From contig CM060708.1 of the NCBI GenBank assembly GCA_030686995.1, forward strand, positions 185,686,749 to 185,750,748: DNA of 64,000 nucleotides. The letters are read 5' to 3'. The DNA is from Artemisia argyi. Lineage: Eukaryota > Streptophyta > Magnoliopsida > Asterales > Asteraceae. Every line of letters starts with the position of its first letter. Within the stretch, counting starts at the first letter, position 1. Position numbers and translations under genes: made by a program. The notes beneath the pieces are model-generated. The model was not told the origin of the DNA, did not search any database, and saw nothing but the letters and a program-made list of their open reading frames with translations. Of this stretch, positions 46,904-56,643 are shown piece by piece.

Positions 46904-48816
46904 AATTCGCGGCCTTAACATTGCGATTGACCTTTTTCACTTTCTCGATTTCAATACCATAATTATTTAATAATGATTCAAATAAAGCACGTGTTTCCTC
47001 ATCATTCTCAGCATGCTGTGAAATGAAGCCTCCATTATGATTCACATCTGGAGTTGCTGAAGAAGTATTGCTACTACTTGGCGTGTCCAGGTATGTATCA
47101 TAAGTGGGTGCTAGCTTCTCAGAATGTTGTTCCTCATGAGGAGACATATCAAATATATCATTATTGTGATGTGTGTTGAAGTTTGATACCTCAGATAGTG
47201 CATTGGTGTCATAAACAGGAAGTGTGTCAGAATCCGTATCATACTTAGCTTCCTGAAGATTCGCCATGAATATGCAGTTCGCATCGATATCCTCTCTATC
47301 TTCCATGTCATCCATAAGAGCCATAAAATCATTCTCCTCTACATTCAACTGAAACCCTGCCTTTGCCTTTTGTGCCAACATCACTGCTTTTTGCAAGTAC
47401 TCTAGATCTTTCTTGTTCGGCTTAGTAGGACAGTTCCTTGCCATATGACCTACACCCTGGCAGTTGAAACACTTTACCGGATTACCTTGATTCACATTTC
47501 CATTATTCCCAACAACTGGAGCTGCAACATGCCTATTCTGATTACCCATTGCCTGATTACCAACATTCTGACCCCTCTGATTTCCAACAAACTGACCCAA
47601 CTGATTCCCTGCATTCTGACCATACTGATTCCCTGCATACTGACATGCATTCTGATTCTACATATTCTGATTACCCATGTTAAATACAGTAGCATATCCT
47701 TGCTGATTCCCATAAACTCCAACCATTTGGCCTCCGTTGCCCATATTGAAACTTGGCTGAGCGATTTGCCTATTGCGAGTGTTCGATGAAATCCTTTGGT
47801 TGTTGTTTGTTGGTGTAGAATAGCGTCCTTGGAATTCCTTTGACATAAAAGCAAACGCTTGTGTCATTGCTGCAGTAGTTTCATCATTTTCAGTGAATTC
47901 TGGTTCTTGGAATTGTGGGTATTGTTGTTGTGGAATAAGATGTTGTTGTTGTTGTGGGTAGAACTGTTGTTGGTAGACCGGTGTCGGTTGTTGAATGTAG
48001 GAAGGTTGCAAGTAGTTGTGGGTGGAAGATGATGATGGTTGTTGTTGTGCGTTCACTGGTATAGGTGTTGGTGTATCAGCCATTAATGCTAGAGGATCAT
48101 GCTTTTTAGCTATTAATTCAGCTCTTACTTCATTAGCTTCATCTTCATTTTGCTTCAAGAAGTCATACACCTGATCATAAGTCACTTCATGCAAATTCTT
48201 TGTCTGATAAACAATAGTGACATATCTTCCCCATTCTGGTTGTAACTCATTCAGAAAAATGGTGTTGTTAGCAATATTTGTCTGACTGAGGTTGTGTCTT
48301 GATAAATCATTCATGATCTTACAGAATCTGTGGTAGTACGTCTCTATGGATTCACCAGGAATTGAAGTAAACTTGCGAAGTTCCTTAAGCAATTGTGTTT
48401 CCATTTCCAGTTTCCCGATGTCTGTCCCATACATTAACCTCTTGACTCTTTCCCAGACTGCATGAGCACTTACTTCACTGTCAACAGTAGCATAGATGGT
48501 TTCAGGTAAACCAAGAATGACGAAATGAAATGCCTGATCATCAGCTTCAATCTCTTTTCTGTCTTCCACATTGTATTCAGCCTCATTCTGTTCTTTGTAG
48601 TATGGTTGTACTGGGGGTACCATTTGGATCACCAGGGTCTAGTATTTGTGATGGTTTGAAAGGTCCATCCACAATGGATTTGATGAGAAGATTTCCATTT
48701 GTTTTGCTCTTAAGATAGCGCATCATACGACTAGCCCACTGTGAGTATCCACCCTTTGACAGCATGGGAGGTCGGTTTTCGGCACCGGCTACATGAATGT
48801 CTTGCTGAGTTGCCAT
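46904..48816 (-). pseudogene. Copia-2 gag
   Basis: ATG at 48816 (MATQQDIHVAGAENRPPM). N-terminal capsid-like part: GGYSQWASRMMRYL, then, after a frameshift near 48620, ADDQAFHFVILGLPETIY, ELRKFTSIPGESIETYYHRF and FLNELQPEWGRYV, the UBN2/retrotran_gag pattern. A Gln-rich segment and an Asn/Gly-rich GNQ repeat follow, then the zinc knuckle CFNCQGVGHMARNC (47430-47471). Breaks: the frameshift near 48620 and a stop near 47658 (TAG). It would normally form the particle and bind RNA; this copy cannot be translated whole. Confidence 0.88.
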
Positions 48817-49927
48817 TGATGATTTGTAGATGGATAAAGTTGATTCTTGGATCGTTCCAACGAAATAGGAGTTGTGTTTAGAGTGAGTTGATGCAAGTTT
48901 TTATGGTGAAACTTTTGACTTAAAACCTTAAAACCTCAATAACATCTTCTCGGAGCATTTTTAGGCCTCGAAACTTCGCCTAAATCGATAAATCATTTAG
49001 CGTGTCGTTCTCCTCTGTCTCACGGTCGTTTTGACAGCTGATTCGTCGAAAACGGAGTTACGGTTCAAAAGTTATGGCCGTTTGAAGTTTGATCGTCAAA
49101 AACCTCACTTTTCTCAAAATTCTCGAAACTTTGCTTGTGTTCTCGAAACTTTGGATTTCCGAAACTTTGGGATTGCGAAATCCTGGATTGTGAGATTCTG
49201 GATAGCGAAACTTGGATGATTGCGAAACCTTGGATGATTGCGAAACCTTGTAGTTTGCGAAACTTTGGATGATTGCGAAACCTTGTAGTTTGCGAAACTA
49301 AGTGATTGCGAGACTGAGATTTCGAAACTTGTAGTTTGCGAAACTTGTCAGGACAGTGTTCTCGAAAACAGGTTTTCGAAAATACAATCTCACAAAAAAT
49401 TTCAAAATTATCCAATTTCAAAATTAGGCCAAGAGTCAAAGTATTTTCTTTCTTATACAAGAGAGAAAGTACCGAGTATCCAACTATGATCATGAAAGGA
49501 GCCGATTCTTTTGTTCTTCAAAAACAATCAGGATTTCGAAAACAGGTACATAGTGATTCCGAAACTATGGCTATTTTTTGATTTAGCAAAAAGCACTCCC
49601 AAATGAAGTTTGTAATCCAAGATTCTTGTACTTCTAGGCTTAAAAACACCAAAACTTGAAGAAAGTTCCAAACTTGATGATTTTTGTAAAACTTTTTTGT
49701 GATCTCGAAAACAAGTACAAAAACCAAATTCGAATTTTTAAGCTAGAAATTTTCAAAAAGATTAAAACTTTCTTGTTAGATAAGGTTTATAACACTAGTT
49801 TGTAATCAAAAAAGTGTTAAAAGCCAAGAAAAACAAGAAAAGTAAGAATTTTTTTATGAAAATAACGAGTATATAGCTAAAAAAAACGAAAAACACAAAC
49901 TCCCAACACTCCTAAATCATTGTTAGG
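48817..49927 (-). other. Copia-2 5' leader
   Basis: 1.1 kb between primer-binding site and gag ATG. No gene. It contains the GCGAAAC minisatellite described separately; the frames at 49065-49493 and 49031-49219 are translations of that repeat. Confidence 0.75.
49125..49360. repeat. GCGAAAC-type degenerate minisatellite, 15-18 bp period
   Basis: About 14 copies of (G/T)CGAAAC(C/T)TTG followed by GATGATT or TAGTTT, best conserved at 49200-49300. Looser copies continue to about 49570. It lies in the leader of Copia-2. Confidence 0.8.
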
Positions 49928-49939
49928 CGATTGATACCA
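49928..49939 (-). other. Primer-binding site of Copia-2 (tRNA-iMet type)
   Basis: On the minus strand TGGTATCAATCG, two bases inside the 5' LTR. The first eight bases match the complement of initiator tRNA-Met. Confidence 0.8.
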
Positions 49940-49941
49940 CT

Positions 49942-50354
49942 TGTAGGACCTTAAATAACATAACTTTATCACATCATAATAGAAGCAAAGATGAAGAAGA
50001 GATGAAAGATGGTGACTTGTATGATATATATGTATTTCGTATGTATTGAGAGAGAGATATGGAAATGATAACTTTTATTCAAGAGAAACACACACACATA
50101 CACACACAAGCACACCTTACAAATGAGAGGTAAGGTGCCTTTTATAGTTCCATACATAGGCTTTCTATGGGCTTGGGCTTAGACTTGGTTACATGGTTAG
50201 ATAACAAGGCTTATGAAACATAGCACATGACATATTAGCTTGCCAAGTCCAAGGCCCAATGACTAAACTATTACTAATCTTAACAAACGACACAAAGTTA
50301 CAATATGAGAATGACCATCACTTCTATATATATATATTTTTTTTAATGCTAACA
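49942..50354 (-). repeat. 5' LTR of Copia-2
   Basis: Near-identical to 25747-26164. Followed by ATTTA. Confidence 0.95.
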
Positions 50355-50359
50355 ATTTA

Positions 50360-50422
50360 TCTCTTAAGCGTGAGGTGATGACATTGAGTAAGGACACGGC
50401 AATACCTTAGTCTGGGGGAATT
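50360..50422 (+). other. Last piece of the B internal region with its polypurine tract
   Basis: 63 bases ending CTTAGTCTGGGGGAATT immediately before the TGATGTG start of the LTR. Confidence 0.85.
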
Positions 50423-50668
50423 TGATGTGTGCTTATTCACACATCCTTTTTAGCCTTAAAACATACCAAATACACCAAATACTAACCAAATATGCCAAGA
50501 GAATGTGTGTTTTTGTATTTGTGTATGTGCAGGTACGGATATGTAAGAAATGAACAAAAACAATGCCAAAACCGACAAAAATGAGCACTGATGCGTGGGA
50601 ATCGCAACAGGCTTTACCTCTCGAGGGATCTCGAGAAGCTTACAACCCCCACCAGGCAGTGTACCTGA

Positions 50669-50696
50669 TCGTTGTAGTATAGTATAGTGACAAGCA
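50669..50696 (-). other. tRNA-Asp 5'-half complement in the C 3' LTR
   Basis: The + strand reads TCGTTGTAGTATAGTATAG; the coding-strand RNA would be complementary to the tRNA. Identical in sense to 9-36 and 60015-60042. Confidence 0.55.
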
Positions 50697-51546
50697 CCGG
50701 GGGATTGATCGTTCAGTTTAGGAATAGTGTCGCTAGGATTAGAAAGCCTAAATACTAGTTCTAAGGGTGAGGGGTGATTATTTTTGTATTGTTATATTTT
50801 TATGAAAGCAAGTAAAATCTCGGGGTTTGAAGGATTTGGGCGGAATTAGTTACTAATCAACTAACCCAATACTAAGATGCAATCAAAATAAAATACTAAA
50901 AATGAAAATAAGCTAATTAAACTAAGGTTGTGAGCAGTAATTGGAGAAAATGTGTTTACTTAGATTTCACTACTCCCTAGACATCTTTTACACGTTAATT
51001 ACTTGTTATAATTGCATGGATGACGGATCGTATTCCTTAATATCATTCATGGGGTGGCACACATAACTCCCCAATTCTATGAGCTCTTATCTCCTCATAC
51101 ACCATGCCCAGCACAACCATAGGGATTGTAAACAGTGGCTCATGCATTAAATACAACCAATAAAGACCTAGTGCGCCTCGGTTCATGTTTCTTAAGACGT
51201 TCAAGCATGTTACCAAGTGGAGATCTGCCAGTTTTCTTAAGCCTAACATATAAATCATTCATCCAAGACAAGAATAAACAAGTAATCAACACATAATTAA
51301 CATCTAGGTTTCATTAGATCTAACCAAACACAAGATAGATCTAGCCTAGCATAATGGAATTGAGACAAGAACAAGATATAAACAACCAACACATAGACAT
51401 ATTGATTGAATTAAAAAAACACTTATCTCAATTACAATGCAAGGTATCAAGGGTTTGGAACCCTTGAAAAACCTGTAAAAGTTGCACCAAAATCGTACTT
51501 AAGGTTTCTCCAAAACTTCTCTTTTTAATTTGTGAAAATTAGAAAA

Positions 51547-51556
51547 CTATATATAG
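51547..51556 (-). promoter_or_regulatory. TATA box of the C 3' LTR
   Basis: CTATATATAG, conserved in the other LTR (60852-60861) and in the A LTRs. It lies 11 bases downstream (minus strand) of the TGACG doublet. Confidence 0.55.
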
Positions 51557-51567
51557 AAAAATAGGTC

Positions 51568-51601
51568 TGACGGCGTCAAGACAAACATTGTGACGCCGTC
51601 A
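51568..51601 (-). promoter_or_regulatory. Perfect TGACGnCGTCA doublet in the C 3' LTR
   Basis: TGACGGCGTCA-N12-TGACGCCGTCA, start-to-start 23, just upstream of the TATA box. In the 5' LTR the second unit has decayed to TGGCACCGTCA (60896-60906). Further single units follow within 200 bases. Confidence 0.6.
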
Positions 51602-52572
51602 CCTCGCCGCCAAAACTCTTCTCGGACTGCCTTGATCTACATTTGACGCCGTCAAGACTTAAACAATTCCAGGCCGTCATGACTCTTTTACTCTTGACGC
51701 CCTTCCTTCGTGACGCCGTCAAATCTGTACTGGGTCGTCATGGACTTCTGCTCTTAACGCCGTCACCTACTGTTCCCAGCATGGAAAATTAAGACTTTGG
51801 CTTTTTCTTCACTTTTATGCTCCAAAAACGTCCGAATTGCTTCCTTTTCCAGATTTCTCTCCCAAAGTACCTAAAATCACAAAAGGAATGATTTAGAGCA
51901 ATATTTGATCAAATAAATTCGGATTCGGGCTTAAATGACCCCCTAAAAATGGATCATTTTTCGCCTCATCATATACCCTTACACTTGAGATTTGCTTGTC
52001 CTCAAGCAAATGCGCTTTTATTCTAGTCAAAATACAAGTTAGGGGTCATTTAACACTAATATAAAAGTTATTACAACAAATAATCATTCCACTAAAGACC
52101 AATAGACAAGCACGGAGGTCATACACTAGCACCTCACAAATAGTGTTTAGATACTCACATCTCTCGGGTGTAATAAAGTATAAATTACAATATGGAAACG
52201 GAAGATATCTCTCACTACCTGTCATAGAAAAATAGATTACCATAGGCTTGGGAAAGGATCAAACCTCCACCACATGGCGTAAGCACCTAGGATAAACTAT
52301 CAAAGAGGTCTTTTAAAGGGTTGTAACGTTAGGTATAGGGATATGAAATACACGGTTTTGTTGGATAAAGGAAGTTTTACTGGTGGCGAGTTAACAATCT
52401 TAGTTAATAACATGTACAAGATGGCGTTGCTAAGCCAAGACTAGACTCGACTTAAGCTAATAAATGAAAAATAACAAAAACATAAAATGAACATAGAATA
52501 AAAAGGGATGGTAGTCCGTATGTTTTTTCTCTTTTCCTTTTTCTATTTTTTTTTCTTTTTCTTGATTTTTTC

Positions 52573-52574
<2 letters not shown>

Positions 52575-52621
<47 letters not shown>
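52575..52621 (+). repeat. Poly-T run of about 47 bases
   Basis: Uninterrupted T run after a T-rich stretch from 52520; the matching part of element D (7930-8010) is purine rich but interrupted. Confidence 0.95.
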
Positions 52622-52623
<2 letters not shown>

Positions 52624-53606
52624 ATACACTCTTACCCTACCATCCAAAACAATACATCATAGGGAATGAACGTTCCCCTTACACTTGAATCTTTACATAC
52701 TTTACATTAAACTAATCTAATGACTCGAATTTAAGAAAATCAAAAGACTTGGAGCACTTTTAAGATTAACGTACATATGGGGGTAATAAATGATGTTCTT
52801 CCCCATTACTCCATAAAACAAGTACTTTACCCATGAGTCCCAATCGTCCCAAAACAATATGTACAAGGATATGACTCGACTTAGCAACCATGTAATCAAT
52901 TAGATAGTTAACTTAGGGTTTAACAAATAACAATAATGCACTAAAAATGAGCGCATACACGGAAGGCTAAGGCGATTTGGGTGTACATTTAAGTGGGGTG
53001 TAACAAATTCTTCCTTTAAGTAAGATGCTTAAAGTTAGAAACGAAAAGATAGGCTCGGAAGGGTGTACTAGAGGTTTCGTGTACTAAAAATGAGTACAAC
53101 GCTAAGGGTGTGGGAAAAATTAGTTGACTTAACTAGCCAAGTAATATGACATAAATGGTCAAGTAATTATGATACGGGTTTAACACAAGGGTGATCCTAA
53201 TGCCTCTTATCATGTAGTAAATCCTACTACACGAATGTAGTCTCACTAGCGGCCTCGGGATGCATCACTAACGCAAGTTCTAGAATCTAAATGCTACCGT
53301 TACACTCATAAGCACTAATAGTGAATGCTTTTCCTATCAAATCTAAAGGCGAACCTCACATATTTAGGTGGAAAATTTTTCTGAATATACGGTTATGTGC
53401 TAGTCATACAATCTCCTATCCATGAGATGCTTGCTATGGCTAAAGTTTCACTCTTAAATGTTGTAAAAAAATTTAAATTTGGCGCTAAAATTGCACTAAC
53501 AAGTATTTCTCATAGTTTTATTACACATCTACCGTTAAACAAAACAAACTCAAGCGAAAGTGCATATGTAAGGTATCATCTTTTTACCCTCCCCTTACAC
53601 TTAAGA

Positions 53607-53628
53607 TGAACATTGTCCCCAATGTTCA
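53607..53628 (-). other. Conserved hairpin of element C (GGGA loop)
   Basis: Minus strand: TGAACATTG, loop GGGA, CAATGTTCA (9-bp stem), followed a few bases on by AAGTGTAAGGGGAGGG. Covaries with B and N. Confidence 0.65.
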
Positions 53629-54000
53629 AGTAAAGAATGTAAAAGTGAAAAAGTAAAGAGAATGAAATCAAATACTCCCCTGATTCGCTCAGTATGGATA
53701 ATAGGGTGGCCAGGTTAAATCTTCCTCCAAGAAAATGAACAATCAAAGCTTCCCTTCCAGAATATAAATCATCTTCTTGTCATACATAACCGGTAAAACC
53801 TGACAAAATAGTCAAGACAACCTCGCGTAAAATCGGCGGCATCCTATATAAGTTACTAAATCCTAGAAAACAAGATAAGATATAATGCTTGTGGAATGAA
53901 GTTTGCAGATCTCCTGGAGATTATAAAACTTAATAATTCACAAAAACCATAAGACTCCATTAGAAAAACAAAACCGGTAAAATTTCCAGATTTTTACACC

Positions 54001-54034
54001 TGACGCCGTCAAGAGTAAACTCCTGACGCCGTCA
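54001..54034 (-). promoter_or_regulatory. TGACGCCGTCA direct doublet, internal to C
   Basis: Two identical 11-mers separated by 12 bases, start-to-start 23, in the 3' non-coding region. The A equivalent is at 10628-10660. Confidence 0.5.
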
Positions 54035-54401
54035 GAATTGACCTGCAGAAATCCTTATGTTAAGTTTCCGGAAAATTTCTTGAAAAACTTGGTCCTACTT
54101 CCTGGAAAATCCTGCAAAACTTCATTTGACTCAATACAAGCATTTGACTCTAACAAATACGAATACACATGTTCATTTAATATTATGGAGAATCATGATC
54201 GGTTTGTTTCTTAAAAACATATTTGGGGTTTCCCCTTACACTTATCTTTTGCAAAAATACCTTTAGGTGGAGTTAAGACTAGGCTAAAACAACAACGTAA
54301 AGTATTTCCACTATTTAGTTTAGAAACATGGTCAACCAACAATAAAAATTAAGCATGCATACGGAAGCAAATAACAAACAAACAAATAAAATCACACAAA
54401 A

Positions 54402-54458
54402 CATAGGTTGCCTCCCAAGAAGCGCTTTTCTTTATTTACGAGTCTTGTAGCTAGACTC
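54402..54458 (-). other. Conserved post-pol module of Athila C
   Basis: Minus strand: stem GAGTCT...AGACTC (54440-54458), then an A-rich spacer, then AGCGCTTCTTGGGAGGCA and ACCTATG (54402-54426). Same order and position as in element B. Confidence 0.6.
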
Positions 54459-54472
54459 AAGGTCATGGGTTA

Positions 54473-55910
54473 CTACGTTACTTCATCATCAAACGTCACA
54501 TCCTCCTCACTAATCATTTCATTGCTATTCTCTTGGTAGTGTTTTACACGTTGTATGTTAACAGTAAATTCCCTACCTTCATCGTCTAATAACACCACGG
54601 CTCCAATTTTAGAGGAATTCTTTACCGTGAACGGTCCATACCATCTAGACTTAAGTTTTCCCGGAAATAACCTCAATCGAGAATTGTATAATAGGACCTT
54701 GTCTCCCTCTGAAAATTTTTTGGGTTTCCTAATTCTCTGGTCATGCCACCTTTTAGCTCTCTCTTTATATGTGATGGAGGATTCGTAGGCTTCTAGCCTA
54801 AGCTCATCAAGCTCGTGTAATTGCAAGAACCAATTATTTCCAGCAGTCGTGTAATCTAAGTTGCATGTCTTAAGCGCCCAATAAGCCTTATGCTCCAATT
54901 CCACTGGTAAATGACATGCTTTACCATACACCATGCGAAACGGGGTCGTTCCAATAGGTGTTTTGTAGGCGGTTCGGAATGCCCATAAGGCTTCGTCGAG
55001 TTTAAATGACCAGTCCTTTCTGTTTTGACTAACCATTTTTTCAAGTATTCTTTTAATAGCCCTATTGGTGTTGTCGACTTGGCCATTGGTTTGTGGATGA
55101 TAGGCGGTGGAGAACCGATGGGGTACTCCATATCTCTTCATGACCTTTTCCATTTGTGCATTGCAAAAATGAGTTCCCCTATCACTGATGAGAGCTTTAG
55201 GAATCCCGAATCTCGCGAAAAGCTTCTTCAGGAAATGAATAACTACTCTGGCGTCATTGGTCCTAAGGGCTTGTGCCTCAACCCATTTTGAAACATAGTC
55301 AATAGCGACTAATATGTACTCGTTCCCCCCTGAAGATGGAAAGGGTCCCATGAAGTCAATCCCCCAAACATCGAAGACCTCACAAACTTGTATAAAGTTC
55401 TGAGGTGCTTCATCCCTATGTGATATATTTTCGGCTCGTTGACATGCATCGCACGCCTGCACCATTTCTTTTACATCACGGAAAATTGTGGGCCAATAGA
55501 ATCCCGCATCGAGAATCTTTCGGGCAGTAACGTTTATCCCATGATGCCCTCCAGAGGGACCAGAGTGACATTCCCTCATAATCTTCACCGCCTCATTTTC
55601 CGAAACACAACGCCTTATAATTTGGTCAGGACACCTTCGGAATAAAAAGGGTTCATCCCAAAAGTAGTACTTTAGCTGAGAAAAGAACCTCTTCCTTTCG
55701 TACTTAGTCAGGTGTTCAGGAGCGACTCTGCTTGCGAGGTAATTAGCAAAATCGGCCTACCATGGCTCCGAGTTACTCATTAACATGAGTTGTTCGTCAG
55801 GAAATGAATCCCTAATCTCACTTCTATCGTGCTCATCCAAGGGGTTTTCGAGACGAGATAGATGATCTGCGGCCAGATTTTCTGCCCCTCTCTTAGTCGT
55901 AGCTTAGCAT
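54473..55910 (-). pseudogene. Element C pol: RNase H tether and integrase
   Basis: From AADHLSRLENP the frame passes a stop near 55758, then HHCC ([12 protein letters not shown]...CDACQRA). The core has D in [10 protein letters not shown] and D in [10 protein letters not shown], but at the third catalytic position the sequence is [13 protein letters not shown]: Asp (GAC, 55073-55075) where Athila B has Glu. The C-terminus contains [11 protein letters not shown] and ends at 54473 without a chromodomain. From 55588 down there are 371 uninterrupted codons. It is out of frame with the RT part because of a deletion in RNase H near 55900. Confidence 0.9.
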
Positions 55911-56643
55911 CCTGCTTTGCAAAAAGATATCGAAGAGCCGAGTGGTCAGTGAAGACGACTGTTTTTTAAAGGACAAGATATTGTCGGAATTTGTCAAACG
56001 CGAACGCCACGGCTAATAATTCTTTCTCAGTGGTGGAATAATTCTCTTGAGCGGGATTCATGGTTTTGCTCGCATAGTAGATGGGTTGAAAAAGCTTATC
56101 ACGTTGTTGGCCCAATACAGCCCCGACAGCGAAGTCGCTAGCGTCACACATGATTTCAAATGGTAACTCCCAGTTGGGTGTGATCATGATGGGAGCATGT
56201 GTGAGTTCCTTTTTTAAAAGATCGAATGCATCCTTGCATTCTTGGGAAAAATCAAATGGAGCATCCTTCACAAGTAGTTGGGTCATTGGCCGAGCGATTT
56301 TGGAGAAGTCTTTGATGAACCTTCGATAAAACCCGGCATGCCCCAAGAAACTGCGTATTGATTTAACAGTTGTGGGGTATGGTAACTTAGATATAGCTTC
56401 AACTTTAGCTTGATCCACCTCAATTCCGTTCCCTGAGATCTTATGTCCTAACACAATCCCTTCCTTCACCATAAAATGACATTTTTCCCAGTTTAGCACC
56501 AAGTTGGTTTCCTCACACCGTTTAAGCATCTTTTCTAGATTAGCAAGACAGCGGTCGAAGGAGTTCCCGAAGACCGAAAAGTCATCCATGAACACTTCCA
56601 TGCTGTCTTCCACGAGTTCGTGAAAGATTGTGGTCATGCACCG
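55911..56643 (-). pseudogene. Element C pol: RT palm/thumb and RNase H
   Basis: After a TAG at 56641-56643 (inside the conserved ATFQRCM block) the frame continues with the catalytic FMDD (56581-56592), EKCHFMVKEGIVLGHKISG and IRSFLGHAGFYRRFI. RNase H follows with CDASDFAVGAVLGQQ and YSTTEKELLAVAFAFDKF. A further stop falls near 55963. Shortly downstream, between AKQDAKLRL and GAENLAADH, about 25 residues of the family pattern are missing and the frame is lost. Confidence 0.88.

Larger units (their letters stand above)
25747..50354 (-). mobile_element. Copia-2, full-length Ty1/Copia element carrying nested element N
   Basis: Its LTRs of 418 and 413 bp (25747-26164, 49942-50354) begin (coding sense) TGTTAGCATTAA. 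The target-site duplication is ATTTA (25742-25746 and 50355-50359). In minus-strand order it has 5' LTR, iMet primer-binding site, 1.1-kb leader, gag, a long coiled-coil spacer, protease, integrase, RT and RNase H, then a long 3' non-coding region interrupted by N. The LTRs differ by about four or five substitutions and three short indels by eye, about 1%. Every coding block is broken. Confidence 0.92.
50589..51971 (-). repeat. 3' LTR of element C
   Basis: Aligned end to end with 59935-61299. Keeps a 40-bp stretch (51269-51310) lost from the other copy. TATA box (minus strand) CTATATATAG at 51547-51556. The polypurine tract lies just inside at 51972-51989. Confidence 0.95.
51972..54401 (-). 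other. 3' non-coding region of element C
   Basis: About 2.4 kb with no credible coding frame. It holds four AAGTGTAAGGG tracts (minus strand; 51972, 52671, 53587, 54231), the AGGA-type hairpin (53607-53628), a poly-T run and a TGACG doublet at 54001-54034. The frames at 52717-52899 and 53397-53609 are unsupported. No ORF-1/env-like gene is present, unlike element A. Confidence 0.75.

Noticed and set aside
52575..52621. Poly-T as a processed-transcript tail or assembly filler
   Set aside because: It lies in a T-rich part of element C with a purine-rich counterpart in D; a slippage-expanded run is the simpler reading.
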